Assembly: GCF_016808335.1 (NCBI RefSeq)
Contig: NC_053148.1
Coordinates: forward strand, 12,646,063-12,710,062
Length of the DNA stretch: 64,000 bases
Direction of reading: 5' to 3'
Source of the DNA: Panicum virgatum
Lineage: Eukaryota; Streptophyta; Magnoliopsida; Poales; Poaceae
The translations under genes and the position numbers were made by a program. The notes beneath the pieces are model-generated. The model was not told where the DNA came from. It saw only the letters and a list, made by a program, of their open reading frames with translations, and did no database searches. Position 1 is the first letter of the stretch. Each line of letters begins with the position of its first letter. Of this stretch, positions 1-11,746 are shown piece after piece.

Positions 1-165
1 ATACATTTGAATAAAATAATTAATTACACAGTTTAACTAATTACCACGAGATGAATCTTTAAAGTCTAATTAATCTATAATTAGATATTATTTATCAAAT
101 AACAACGAAATGTGCTACAGTGTCAAAATCCAAATTTTTTCACCAACTAAACACACCATCTGTTT
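1..165. repeat. MITE-like AT-rich repeat, partial
   Basis: This AT-rich stretch has the phrases 'gagatgaatcttt', 'aagtctaatta' and 'gtgctacagtgt', which recur in the same order in the intron repeat at about 520-785. The two are therefore members of one short interspersed family, and the type is common in grass introns. The left end is cut by the window. It probably lies in the intron upstream of the exon starting near 183. The transposon superfamily cannot be told from what is visible. Confidence 0.45.
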
Positions 166-182
166 GGTGACTGATGAATAAG

Positions 183-913
183 CAGCCCCTGGCCAATCCG
201 CAAGTGCTGCACAACTACTACCCCCAGCTGTACGGCATGACCTCGCCGACGGCGTCACCCTTCCACCCGTACGTCGGGTACATGGCGCCGCAGGCTCCGA
301 GGGCACTGCTCCCGCCGCCACCGCCGGCGGCACAGCAGGTGGCGGTGCAAGCGCTGCTGCAGCACCCGACGCCGCAGATTCAGGGCTCTTTCTTTCCGGC
401 TCCTTCGCTTCCACACAACTTCAGGCTGCAGCTGCCGCCGCCTCAAGCTTTGTCAGTACTGCCTCCCAACACAACAGGTACGGATGCTTGCATCTCACAA
501 TTTTTCTAAAAAATTTGTGTTTAGTTCCAAAATTTCTCTCTCCAAATTTCACTATTTACCTATCATATCAAATCTTTTACTTCATGCTTGGATCATTAAA
601 TGTAAGTAAATAAAAAAACTAATTGCATAGTTTTGATGTACACGACGAGACGAATCTTTTAAGTCTAGTTAGGTCATAATAGGACAACAATTATCACAAA
701 CAAACGAAAAGTGCTACAGTGTGGTACAGTGTCCGATATGGCCCTTTTTACCACCGTTTTACTGATCTAAACGCAGCCAAAGTTTTACTACAAGACAGTG
801 GTAACTGAATGCTTCTGTTTTGGTACTGAAATGTGGCAGAATCGCAGCCAGCTGAGCAGGCCGCTGCCTCTGCAGCTCGAGCGACAAACGCGAGCAGTAC
901 TGCGGGTGCCTGA
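183..913 (+). CDS. 3' exons of a probable RRM-type RNA-binding protein
   Basis: Two exons can be joined. The first runs from about 183 (acceptor AG at 181-182) to 477, and the last from 840 to the TGA at 911-913. The intron 478-839 is GT-AG and splits a Glu codon, so the frame continues. The protein piece is rich in Pro, Gln and Ala with aromatic patches (NYYPQLYGM, FHPYVGYM). This resembles the low-complexity C-terminal tail of plant RBM24/38-like single-RRM proteins. The RRM itself would be left of the window, so the family call rests on the tail alone. The first in-frame ATG is at 174, but the sequence before it is AT-rich repeat and looks intronic. The short last exon encodes an Ala/Ser-rich end. 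Another Pro/Gln-rich regulatory protein is possible. Confidence 0.45.
520..785. repeat. MITE-like repeat inside the intron
   Basis: AT-rich insertion within the intron of the RNA-binding-type gene. It shares 'gagacgaatctttt', 'aagtctagtta' and 'gtgctacagtgt' with the repeat at 1-165. Exact ends and target duplication were not resolved. It leaves the splice sites at 478 and 839 intact. Confidence 0.45.
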
Positions 914-1676
914 TCAAGGGCTCAAGGCCAGCTGAAGATAAAACATCGGATTCAGCAATAAACCTTCAAATTAACCAACTTTTTTTTGGGCCCAAGAAAA
1001 ACAAGTCTCCATCGACATGCTGCGGACGAAGTTATTGATGGTCTGTAACAGTCACTCAGGATGTTGACTCCAGAAACAAACGACAGACATTTTGTTTATT
1101 TTTTCCCCTCATTGTTCCTCATTCTTTTCTGAGTTTCGGCAAAGCTGTTCGTAAAGTCAAACTGGGTTTTATATCATCATCTCAGGATTTCGGTTAGGCA
1201 AGGTTCGGGTTATTTTGCTGTTATTGGTGCTGTCTCTAGTATAATTATTTTGATCCAGGAAGTTTTATTGACTCTTCTTTTCGAGATGGTTCGTTCATCT
1301 AGGAATTGTAAGTGAAAATGTCATAGAAAAGAGCAAATGGCATGAGAAGCCCAACACTAGTCTCCGAGCCAATCCTTGTGGTACAGCCCAGCCCATTATA
1401 CGACTACTGAGTGGGCCGCTTCGCTCTCCCGGGGGGATTGCTCCAGGGCTCCAGCCCTGCGGGCCCACCCGGCGGCAGTAAGGCAAGCCGCGACGGCCCG
1501 AGACTCTTTTAGCCAATTATGGTCAATTTCTTGTGACGAGTGAGGACGGGCTCGATGGAACTCTTCTTCAATTATGCCAAACGTATCGATTTCTCTGCAA
1601 CTTCTCTTCAGTTTATTGCTGTTTGCTGAATTGGATACCGAGATCCGAGAATAGATCAAAGTTTCGCCAGCGGTTG
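914..1676. other. 3' flank of the first gene, no further gene seen
   Basis: The first few hundred bases are AT-rich and fit a 3' untranslated region and downstream flank. From about 1300 the composition becomes mixed. No ORF in this stretch has family features, and no RNA gene was recognised. Confidence 0.4.
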
Positions 1677-1734
1677 CTAGCCCAGTTGGATGGGCGACGA
1701 GCTGGGCACCCTGCCGGCCGCAGTTCGAGCCCCG

Positions 1735-1736
<2 letters not shown>

Positions 1737-1768
<32 letters not shown>
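1737..1768 (+). repeat. Uninterrupted run of 32 G
   Basis: The run follows directly after the box B region of the SINE. Such a tract can fold into G-quadruplexes and is prone to slippage in replication and sequencing, so its exact length is unreliable. Confidence 0.9.
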
Positions 1769-1830
1769 CGCAGAATTGGTGGTCGGAGGTGGCGCAGTTT
1801 ATCTGTGCGTTGAAAAAAAAATCCCCTCGC

Positions 1831-1963
1831 CTGCCCTTCGCCCACTCCATTACAAAGCACAGGTCTAAAACCGTCGCCTTCGCCCACTCCATTACAAAGC
1901 ACAGGTCTAAAACCGTCGCCTGCCCTTCGCCCACTCCATTACAAAGCACAGGTCTAAAACCGG
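1831..1963 (+). repeat. Three tandem copies of a 42-bp unit in the SINE body
   Basis: Units start with 'ttcgcccactccattac' at 1837, 1879 and 1926. The first two are 42 bp apart. The third is preceded by a 5-bp 'tgccc' that also precedes the first. The copies are nearly identical, which points to recent tandem duplication inside the SINE. Confidence 0.85.
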
Positions 1964-3333
1964 TCCAGTCTCACACGGTTACACGGGCTGCGGTGCCGCT
2001 GTGTATGAGTGGAGTGGGGTTCGGGGATTTTCACACGGGCTGCGGTGGCTGCGGTGCCGTTGTATATGGGTGGAGTGGGGGTTCGGAGATTTTCTCGACC
2101 TGCGTGAGAGGTTGTCTTCTACTTTAATCACAAAGCCTTTGGGGAGGTCTCACCCCGGTGGGTCGAGTTTTGTTTTATAATGCAAAAAAAAACTTTTTCC
2201 TTAATGAATCTTGTATCGATTAGGTAGAGATCTTGCCTTTCCAAAAAAAGGTCAAGTTCAGATTTTTTAAAAAAATTTTTTTTTAAAAAAAAGTTCAGAC
2301 ACGAGTTTTGGTATGCACGAGATTCGTAGTCCGGTAGCCGACACGGCCCTCCTCCAAACGGTATGTAGTGGCGACAGGTACGAAAGCATTATAGGTGAAG
2401 GACCTGAGCGTCGCGTCGGGAGCGACGCGGGCGGCGTGGGCGCTCTGCTCCCAAACCCTAGCCGCCGCCCCTTCGATCTTCCTCCCCTCCGCTGCGCCGC
2501 CGCCCGAACGGGCTCCCTGGAAGCTCGGGCGGACCGTGGTGAAGGCGGCGGCGTGGCTCCTTCCCCCTCTCCTCCGGTGGTTTGGCGCGGGCACGGCCGC
2601 CTCGACCTTCGGTGGGAGCTCGCCGGCGCGGCGCTTCGTGGCAGCGGCGGCGGGAGGCCATGGATCCAGCATCGCCCCAGCCGGATCCGGTGGCCGTGCG
2701 GCGGGGGCGCGCGCCTGTGTGTGTGGGGGGGGGGGGGGGCGGCTGGCGCTAGGTGTTGGCGGCGGCTGACTCGGATTGGGGCGCGTGGTACTGCTGGCTG
2801 CGGGCGGCTCTCCAGGCGCTCGCCGTGACCGTGGGCGTGGGCGCGTGGCACATGGACGTGCTGGCATCCTGCGCGTACGCGCTGCTCCAGCAGGTCGCCA
2901 TGCTGAGCTACAAGGTGGCTGTGGCCAGCTCGCATGTCGCGACGGGGGCGCTGCTGCTGCCGTCGGTGCAGGCGGTGGCCTGGGCATCGCTGCTGGCGCT
3001 CGCGCTGCAAGCCCGCGCCCTCGGCTGGGCCTGCTTCCCGGCGCTGGTGCGGGTCTGTGCTGGCCGGGGCTGGCCGCAGGTGGCCGGCCGGGGCTATTGG
3101 CGGCGTGCGGCTGCAGCTGGTTGCGGCCTGCTACGGCCGGTTGTGGCTGCGGCGGGCCATGTCTGGTGGCTGTGTCCGGGTGCCGCCGTTCTATCGGATC
3201 TGGGCCATGGCATCTCGATGTTGGTGGAGTCGGGGGCGTGCTGCGCGCAGGCGACGGGTGCTGAGGTGAGGAGTTGGTGCTCCTCCTCTCCCCTCTGATG
3301 GCTATATTGGTCCGGTGTCGCCTTGGTGGTGGG

Positions 3334-3807
3334 TGTTCATCTTTCTCCCCAAGTCTTCTGGAATCTTCTAGAGTTTATGTCTTTCACGATTGCACCCCAT
3401 TAGATGTCGTTATCTTCGAGATTTCTTCGAGGAGAAGGATAGGATGGAAAATCCTTCCTTAAATATCTCTTTGCTTTGCTTAGTCCTGAAGTATCTTGAT
3501 CTTATCTTGTGGGCTTTGTCTTTTGGGCTTCATTGGAGGGTGGATATGCATGAACGAGCCTCTAATCATCATGGCCTTTGATCCTTTGTTCGGGCTTTGG
3601 CCTTCGTCTTTCTTCGTGTCATCGTGTGATCGTGGGCCTCGCCATTTCATGCTCCAAAATTGGTCAAAAACCTCCAAAATATATGTGCAAACGCGAAAAC
3701 GACCAATAATTGGGCCGAGGTTAGGATGGTTAGTGATTCTGATATTAAATTCATGCCATTATCAAAGTTAAACAGGGGATAAAATGGATACTTAAGGAGC
3801 GCCAACA
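3334..3807. mobile_element. Small solo LTR (474 bp)
   Basis: The segment starts with TG ('tgttcatc') and ends with CA ('gcgccaaca'). It is flanked by the exact 5-bp duplication 'gtggg' at 3329-3333 and 3808-3812. There is no internal region, so it is a solo LTR left by LTR-LTR recombination inside the GC-rich retroposon. Its last bases match the LTR end of the short element at 19339-22664 ('gagcgccaaca'). Confidence 0.7.
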
Positions 3808-4202
3808 GTGGGGCTGGGGGCCGGCTGGTGCTTGCTGGTGGCGCCGTGGTGGTGCTTCGGGCTGTATCGGGCCTCTTCCGGTTGAGGTGTTGTGGTAGAG
3901 AGGAGGGGCGACCTACTGCCTAGTCCAAGTGTGTGCGACAGGCATGGTGCTGAGTCGAGCAAAAGCCTTCACTGATGGTTTTGTCGTTGGCGATGGTGGT
4001 GGCGCTCTTGTGGCGCCGTTCTTCCTGCTGGGGGCACCATTGTGACGTACTGTGTCCTACTGCACGGGCTCCTATAGGGTGAAAACTCTGTCCATTTATG
4101 GACGTGCGACGGCGGTGCTATTGGCATCGTGCCCTCCTTGGAGGAGTCGCATCTAGAGACTCGCTTTGGCTACGCAGTTGTGGTGGTTGGTTGGTGGTGT
4201 TG

Positions 4203-7200
4203 TGTAACATTCCGAAAAATTTACCAAAATAAATCACTCGCTAAAAATAAATTTCAAAATCCTTTTCAGCGTTGAGCTCAAATCGTTTCATAATCTTTTT
4301 TCGTCCAAGCTTCCGATCACCCGAAATCTTTTTCTGGCAATCCGCCATCCCGACAACAGTACCAATCGCCATCCTATCCTCTTTCCCTTTCTCTCGTTCC
4401 GCGTGCTTGTTGCTGACCAGCCGAACGCCGCAGCGCGCGCTCGCGACCGCAGCCGCGAATCCCGCCGGCACCCCTCTCTTTTCTTTCCTCTCTTTTCCTT
4501 TCTCCCATTTTCTTTTCTCCTTTCCTTTTTCTTTTTCCTTCCTCCCACTCCTCACTACCGAGCTCGGCCACGAGCACCACGAGCAGAGCTCGGAGCTCGC
4601 CGAACCCACCTGCGCCGCCCTCACCTCCCACTTGTGTTGCCCCGCCCCCACCGGCCACTTGCCACCGCCGCTACGCGCCACCACCCCCCTGCTCGCCTCG
4701 GCGCCCGTGCAGCACAGCGCCGCCGGCCACGCGAGCTCGGAGCCCGCCGAGCCCGAGCTCCAACGCCGCCGTACCCCCTTGCATCGCCCCCCACTTGCAC
4801 ATCCTTCCTCTGCGCCGCGGTCACCTCGCCATCATCTCCGCGCCGCTCCGCGACACTGAAGCCGCCCCCACACCATTAATGGATGCCGAACTCGCCGCCT
4901 GGTTGGCCACCGCGCGCTCCCCTCTCCCTCGCCTCGCCGGCCTATAAATAGGCCTCCGCGCAGCCCTCGGCCACCATAACCCCGCTTGACACCGCCAGCT
5001 CCCTCCCCGGCCCTCCAGCGCCGCCTCCACAGCCACCATCGCCGCCTCCCGTCAGCCACCGTCGCCCACCCTCCACAGGTCGCCTCCGCTCGAGTTGAGT
5101 AGGGGAATCGGACCCCATCAGCCTCCTCTCTCTTTTCCCCCTCTCCCGGCTGCCGCCGTGCCCCCAGGGCCACGGGCCCATGGCCGCTGCCCCCCTCACA
5201 TGCCCTCCTCTGTTCCAGGCAACGGGAGGAAGCAGAAGGAGGGCAGGTTTGCCCCAAACCCCCTCCCTTCCTTCCTTTTCTTTTAAGAGCCCTCCCTCTC
5301 TTTATGTCCTTTTTCCAAATGAGCCCTCCATGTTTCCCCCATTTAAAAAAATAACCCATCCACTATACAAAAACAATTACACATAAAACCCTGCCCATTT
5401 TTAGACTAGCCCAGATATTTTCTAAAATTCCAATCAAGCCCTCGCCATCTCAAAAATAATTACAAAGAAGCCGTTGAACCCCCGTTTAGCCCCTAACCAC
5501 TCCTTCGACCCGTCATTTCATGCGCAAAAAATTTCCGATTACTCTGAAACTTTAACACGCCATTTATAACATAATTTCGGCCGTGCTGTTAGAAAACCAT
5601 CCAAAAATATTATTCCTACCTCCATATCATAATTTCTTATTCAAGCTCAACGATAAAACCTTTAATTATTTTTCTTTATTGTGTGCTTGTTTGTGTGCGC
5701 CGTAGATCACGGTGTGAACGAGGGTGAATCCGTTGAGGAGTTTGCTGAGCAGCACTACGAGCCGGAGTACACAGGAGAGTACCACGAGCCGGAGCCCGAG
5801 TACCCGTACCGCGAGGAGGAGCTCCCGGAAGGTTTCGAAGACGGCAAGTTCAATCTCATCCTTTGATGCATATTTTGTCCCAGTTTTATAAACACAACTT
5901 ATTGGCCTGATTTACAAAACTGCATATGCTTTTACTGCTAAAACCCGGTTGGATAGCCATCTCTTGATTTGTTATAACCATTCCTTGACCACCTAGATTA
6001 ATGTCTTAATATGATTTATTCTATTTGGATGTTAATCGCTGCTAGAATGCTTAGGACCTTGAATTACAACATATCAGACATGGTACAACTTGTTTTATAA
6101 AATGAAAATGTGTGAGTGTGTGGGAAGGGAGAATGTGGAATTTTTGAAAACTAAAAGAATGATGAGCTTAGATGAGATGGATGTCACTTCTGTGTGAATT
6201 GCCAAAAGGTGTGCTCGTACCTTTGTGGTTGAGCAAGAAGATTGGGAGATATCCATCTTGTCACAATTAAAGACCGAGTTGATGTGTCATCTTGCCTAAC
6301 TCAACTATCGTGCAAACCACTCGACCGTTGTGTGTGGCAACCGCTTAGCATAACCCCCACTAGTTAGCCTGATAGCCATTAGGATAGCTGAGAGCAACGG
6401 GTGATCAAGGAGAAGGGATAGGATCGCGGTGACTTGTACTCCGGTTAAACCTCGGTGATAGGTCAATGACCCCTTGGTGGATTCTGTGTTGGGTAGTCAG
6501 GTCTAGCTAAGGTGATCGTGTTGTGGTTCCCCACTTGTGGGTAAAGTTTCACACCTCTGCAGAGTTAAAACCTATTCGAATAGCCGTGCCCACGGTACTG
6601 GGCGAGTTACGGTTTGGTCACACAACTAGTACTTTTTCGAGAAATAGATGGGTTGGCGTGAGTTGTTTTGGAAAAGTGTCCGACAGCTGTGCCGTGTGCT
6701 ACGGCGGATGAGGAGTCCAGTAGTATAATTTAAAACTTGGATCCTTTGTGTAGGATCAACCCCACTCAGTTACTAAAGGATTGTTTTAAGAAAAACCCTG
6801 TTTCAAAATAAACCCATTCATAAAAATTAGCTTTCCGCAAATTAAACCTTAGCCTTATTCTTGATTTACCATGTGCATATATTCTGTTTATACCCACTCC
6901 GTGGGTGTGGTTGAACTTGCTGAGTACGTTTGTACTCACCCTTGCTTAATTTTTACAGAGGAAGATCCAGAATTTATTCCTGAGGACGTTGAGTAGGGGT
7001 TCCGTTCTGCACCCAATCTTGTCTGTGGTTAGGGTCACCCGCAGGAAGTTTCGTATGGCGCAAGACTCTGATGACCTCTACATGGTTCACGTTTTTTGTT
7101 TGGGTTTTAGTTCTTGTCCTCGCGATAGTGGCGCTTCATTGCCCATTACCCCGTAGAGTTGTACGGTGATATACCATCTGATGTAATAAATGTGTTATCA

Positions 7201-7259
7201 GCCTCCAGGGACTGATATTTGTATCACATTTGAGTCACCTCTTATGAGGGGACGCTTCA
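4203..7259 (+). repeat. 5' LTR of Tekay copy 1
   Basis: It starts TGTAACATTCC and ends in 'gggacgcttca'. A TATA box ('cctataaatagg') lies near 4943, and a pyrimidine-rich stretch lies upstream at 4480-4550. A conserved exon-like acidic coding segment lies at 5706-5843, with its continuation at 6959-6996. The long ORFs at 4240-4880 are repetitive Ser/Pro or Arg-rich readings on both strands and are not considered genes. Confidence 0.85.
5706..6996 (+). CDS. LTR-embedded spliced acidic mini-ORF, copy 1
   Basis: Exon-like segment 5706-5843 follows an AG acceptor and ends at a GCAAGT donor (GC-AG type). Segment 6959-6996 follows 'tttttacag' and ends in TAG. Joining them restores a Glu codon and gives a Glu/Asp/Pro/Tyr-rich peptide containing ELPEGFED followed by EEDPEFIPEDVE. 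Copy 2 has the same arrangement at 44037-44147 and 45236-45273. The 27-base length difference between the first exons keeps the frame, and the second exon is 38 bases in both. No start codon is assigned. It may be part of a longer spliced leader ORF or a structural feature of the LTR. The function is unknown. Confidence 0.4.
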
Positions 7260-7261
7260 GG

Positions 7262-7280
7262 TGGTGTCAGAGCCGTAGGT
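7262..7280 (+). other. Primer-binding site of Tekay copy 1
   Basis: Two bases after the LTR the sequence reads 'tggtgtcagagccgtagg'. It matches the plant initiator-tRNA-Met primer site (TGGTATCAGAGC) with one change. The same site without that change follows the 5' LTR of copy 2. Confidence 0.8.
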
Positions 7281-7292
7281 TGGCCGTTCCAG

Positions 7293-8024
7293 ATGGTTGA
7301 CAATGGATGGAGTGGCGGAATCTGCCCCGTAGAGCCTGGCCTCCCTAAGTTATTACTACTCGGCCTGGAACGCGTCGGAGTTGTGGACCCATCGGAGTAC
7401 ACCTACCGGGAGTACGACTCCAGGGGCACCATTCGGTGCGACATGATGATCTTCGTGGGATAGAGTACCCGCTATCCTGACGTGGAACCCTGGTTCATCT
7501 CCACCACTGGCTTTTGCTTCCCAAACACCTACCGAAAGGCCGCCCGAAAAGCCCTGTGACATCTGCGTGTGGTTTATAAACACCATCTTCAGCGAACTCC
7601 TATGAGATTTTTCCCGCCTACTGAAGGAAGAGGACACTCATGGGTTGCCCGGATGAGAGGACTTGGGAGGGAAGAAGAAGAAGAACTAGAAGATACATTC
7701 TCCCACCTATCCATCTACCTCACCTGTTTGGACCAACTCTACCGCGAACAGGCGGCACAACTGAAACACCGAATCTGCAAGGCAGAAAAGGCAATCCAAG
7801 AAATGGTGTTACAACGGATAAGAGCCATACGAGCAGAAAACTCCCTAGCCGCTCTCCAAACCCAATGCCAAAACTACGAGGCACTCAGGACAGAAGCTGG
7901 GTTATTAGAAGAAGAACCCGAAGAAACCCATTGGGATAAGGGTACTCAGACTGAAGATGAGGTGTTGGAGCACTGTCTTCCACCAAAGAAGCGCCCTATC
8001 CAGATCGAGGAAGAGTCCCCATGA
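7293..8024 (+). pseudogene. Extra ORF 1 (aORF1) of Tekay copy 1, broken
   Basis: It is homologous to the intact aORF1 of copy 2 (45682-46602). It starts at the equivalent ATG, has an early in-frame TAG after about 14 codons and another nonsense codon near 7461, but ends at the same TGA. The readable remainder keeps a coiled-coil-like Gln/Glu/Arg-rich middle. It also keeps one C-terminal DKGTQTE motif where copy 2 has three such motifs. I do not recognise the family. Confidence 0.65.
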
Positions 8025-8176
8025 TAGGAGAGTAGTACACCAAAGCTAGAACTGCTATCCTAATAATCGTGTATCCATGGAAAATGTACCCCACCCTGTT
8101 GTATTAATAAGAACCATCTATCCCCTTTGTACCCAAGTATTTGTGCAAAACTTGTTCACCATATCTTTGTTTTCAG

Positions 8177-9049
8177 ATGGCTGAGGAAGGATGGACCCAG
8201 GTCATTTACCAAGCTGTACCTAGCTTCCCCAGCCTTTTGATCAATGCCCTGGAGAGTCTTGGTGTTTCGGAACGCCCAAGGTACTACAGTAGGGAGTACG
8301 AGCACCATGGTACCCTCCGCTACAGGGTGATCCTGCTCTTCGCCCAAAGTGACCGCTACCCCGACATCCAGCCATGGCGAGTGACCGCCATGGGGTTTAG
8401 GTACCAAGACACCTATCCCTTGGTCGTCAGGAAGTCGCTCCGTTATCTGTGCCGGATTTTTGAGGGACACCTCGCCCCCACACCGATGAGGTTCTTTCCT
8501 CCGGCCGTCAGAACCCCAGTTCGAGAGGCTCGCATGAGAAGCCTGGAACAGCGTCGCCATGAAGAGGACCTCCTGTATCAATTGGCTACTTACCTAGCCT
8601 TCTTGGATCAGCTCTTTGACGAGCAAGCCAGCATCCTGAGGGAGCAGACCCATCGGGCCGAGCAAGCAGAGCTTGCGGTAAGAATGCATCAGATCCGGGT
8701 GGCTCAAGCCGAGGCAAGAGCCGCAGCCGCGGTCAGTAGTGAAGCAGTTGCCGAGGAGAGCCTCAGGTAGGCCCGGGACCGGCGTATGCAAGAATGGACC
8801 AGAAGTGGAACGCCAGTCCCGGTAATTGAGGAAACCCATGTCCTACTTGGGACGCCCATCATAGGATGGGGACCACTTTTGGTGACCTCACAAGCCCTAC
8901 CTGAGATCCCTGAAGGGCCTACTGCCGCCATTGAAGGAGAAGCTGCTGAGCAACACCTGAAAAATTGAAACCTAGAGAACGGCGAGCAAGGAGTGCTCAT
9001 TCCCCTGGAGGCACACTCCATCCCAGAAGAAGGCTCGCCCAGCGAGTAG
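8177..9049 (+). pseudogene. Extra ORF 2 (aORF2) of Tekay copy 1, broken
   Basis: ATG at 8177 in the context 'ttttcagatggctgagg', identical in copy 2. The frame is open to a TAG at 8768-8770, then to a TGA at 8966-8968, and in the same frame reaches a TAG at 9047-9049. The first stop falls where copy 2 has a sense codon. The stop that ends copy 2's shorter ORF is a sense codon here. The ancestral ORF was therefore about 290 codons. Its N-terminal half is homologous to aORF1 (shared REYxxxGTLR, RYPD, PTPMRFFP-like motifs). Confidence 0.65.
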
Positions 9050-9345
9050 CATGACCCGAAGCCACCCTAGAAAAAGCCCTCCCAGCCCCTTTGGCTTAAG
9101 TTGTACCCTTAATTGTGGTCTTTGTACCCGGACGCGTAGTACGCATTTTGGCCTTGCCCCAGTGTTGTACCCCCCTTGTAGTAATGAAGTTGTTTGTGCT
9201 TGTTGATTGCTAGTCTGTGTGTTTGTTGTTAGTCGGTGTGCTTTTGGCAGGAGGTGGATTCTGCCTTTTCAAAAATACGAACTAAAAAACTTAAACATCA
9301 CTTAATCCTAATCCCAACCTCACAAATAGTCTACCCAATCTACAG

Positions 9346-11746
9346 ATGTCTTCCCGATGCGATTCAAGAGCCTCCCACAGTCGGACCTCTGCAGCCCCTA
9401 GCGCAGGAGGACCGCAAAATGAGCACGGACAGGACCCTGTTCAGAGAGAGCAGGAGGTAAACCAGCAAGGAGGAGGAAACCAAGGAGAAGCGCCACTGCC
9501 ACCACCTCCACCTTTCGGGGACCTGGCACAGGCGATAAGCAATCAGACCCTCATACTGGAAGCCCTGGCCAATGCCCTCATCAATAAGCGGCCACGAGAG
9601 CAGACCATGAATGACAAGCTGACAGCTTTCCTGAGAACCAAGCCACCCACCTTTGACGGATCCAGCAACCCCTTGGAGGCAGATGACTAGCTGCGTGTGA
9701 TCTAGAGGAAGCTCGAGCTGTTCGAATGCCAAAATCGAGACAAGATTCTCCTGGCAGCTCACCAACTCACCAGAACTGCTTTAGCTTGGTGGGAAAATTA
9801 TTGTGCCGCTGCCGAAGATGCCTTCACCATCACCTGGAATGAATTTGTGAAGGAGTTCCACCGCTACCATATCCCCACAGCCACTATGAAGCGCAAGACG
9901 GATGAGTTCCGTGAACTGCAGCAAGGGAACAAGTCAGTGGAAGAGTACACCTACCAGTTCATGGAGCTTGCCCGCTATGCACCAGAGGAAGTGGATAAGG
10001 ATGAAAAGAAACAGGACATGTTCAAGAAGAGATTGAGCCCAGAACTCTGGACCTTGCTTACCCCTCAGCTATATCCGGACTTCAATACTCTGATGAACAT
10101 TGCCATTCTCACAGAAAGGGCCAAAGCTGAAGAAAGGAAGGAAAACAAGCGTAAGTTCCTAGAAAACAAGGCCTGCCAACAGGACCGCTTCCAGAAACCA
10201 AGAAGCTCCGGCTATAATGCACCAAGATCTCAGGCCCCAATGCAGTATAGGACCCAGTCCCAAGTGACAGGCCCCCAGGCCCCTAACACACAGTTCAGGA
10301 GCCAGAACACCATGAAAGCCCCATAGAGCAATGCCAGCCAGGTCACCACCACCAACAACAATGCTAGGGCCTGTTTCAACTACCGTGAAACAGGGCATTA
10401 CATTGCCAACTGCCCCTATGCCAAAAACAAGCCTGCTGCATCAGTCTTCTTCAACTCGGTGAATGGGCCTAGGCCACCGGTGTCCGGAGCCAACCGTGTC
10501 CCCATCGGCAGCAACATCAAGGACAACAACAATAGCCAGCAGCCTTATGGACGAGCCCGCGTCAATCACATCAACGCGCAGGAGGCTCAGGGTGCACAAG
10601 GAGTGGTACTTGGTGAGTTTCTACTCAGCTCAACTCTGGCAACAATATTATTTGATTATTGAGCATCACACTCATTCATATCGTCAAGCTTTGTGGATAA
10701 GCATAAAATACCTACGGTACTATTAAAAACACCCCTATTAACCCGGACGCCTGGAGGTGACATCAAGTGTCAACTGGGTTGTTCACGGGTAAGGATCAAT
10801 TTAAGTGGGGTAGAATTTTTAGCAAACCTAGTAGTACTTAAGTCTAAAGGAATAGATGTGATCCTTGGAATGGACTGGTTAAGCCTACACAATGGCCTCA
10901 TAGGTTGTGCTGACAAGGTAGTACACCTAACCAACTCAGATGGAATGCAAGTGACCTGCCATACTCAGGGAAGTAGACCAGACCCAATGATTTTCAGTAT
11001 GGATGTGAAATCTTTAGAAGGAGTTCCAGTTGTGAATGAATACCCTGATGTTTTCCCCGACGAACTCCCTAGAATGCCACCAGACCGGGACATAGAGTTC
11101 TCCATTGACCTTGTCCCAGGGACCTCTCCCATAGCCAAGAGACCCTATAGGATGACAACCCCAGAATAAGCGGAGCTGAAGAAATAACTAGAAGAGTTAC
11201 AACAAAGTGGTTTTATCAGACCTAGTTCATCCCCATGGGGAGCCCCAGTCCTATTTGTCAAGAAAAAGGAAGGGATTATGAGGATGTGTGTAGATTATTG
11301 TGCACTGAATGAGGTTACCATAAAAAATAAGTACCCTCTCCCCAGAATTGATGATCTCTTCGATTAGCTAAAAGGAGCCAAGTACTTCTCCAAGATTGAT
11401 CTGATATCAGGATATCACCAGCTCAAGATTAAGGAAAGTGACATTCTAAAGATAGCTTTTGTCACCCGTTATGGGCAGTTTGAGTTTGCGGTGATGTCTT
11501 TTGGACTCACCAATACACCTATTTATTTCATGAATCTCATGAACAAAGTGTTTATAGATGAGTTAGATAAGTTTGTCGTAGTCTTTATTGACGACATACT
11601 CATCTACTCCAAAAGTGCTCAAGAGCACATAAGCTATATGCCAAATTCAGCAAGTGTGAATTTTGGCTTGAGAAAGTAGCTTTCCTTGGTCATATTCTGA
11701 CCGCAGATGGAGTAGCAGTCGACCCTGAGAAAGTCGAAGCGGTTTC
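9346..11746 (+). pseudogene. gag-protease-RT part of Tekay copy 1
   Basis: The ATG at 9346 begins a gag with a Pro-rich linker, a capsid-like region (AWWENYCAAA near 9782) and a CCHC zinc knuckle near 10372-10416. The protease follows, with a nonsense codon (TGA near 10660) right at the active-site loop. RT ends around the [11 protein letters not shown] catalytic motif near 11576. Nonsense codons occur at about 9688, 9703, 10324, 10660, 11167 and 11365. A deletion with frameshift follows the RT catalytic motif near 11625. The solo LTR at 11747 cuts the connection to RNase H. Confidence 0.8.

Larger units (their letters stand above)
1677..2190 (+). mobile_element. tRNA-derived SINE, long form with internal repeats
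   Basis: The head has both internal Pol III promoter boxes. 'TAGCCCAGTTGG' at about 1679 fits box A (TRGCNNAGYNGG). 'AGTTCGAGCCCC' at about 1723 fits box B (GGTTCGANNCC). An unusual G tract follows, then a body with three copies of a 42-bp unit, and an A-rich end after 2160. Those features define a SINE retroposed by LINE machinery. Target duplications were not found with certainty, so the ends are approximate. At about 510 bp it is longer than typical grass SINEs, partly because of the internal repeats. Confidence 0.6.

Noticed and set aside
2267..3300. Several long overlapping ORFs on both strands (up to 247 codons).
   Set aside because: GC-rich sequence lacks stops in many frames. The ORFs have Arg/Pro/Ala-rich composition with no domain, and the region is part of a retroposon.
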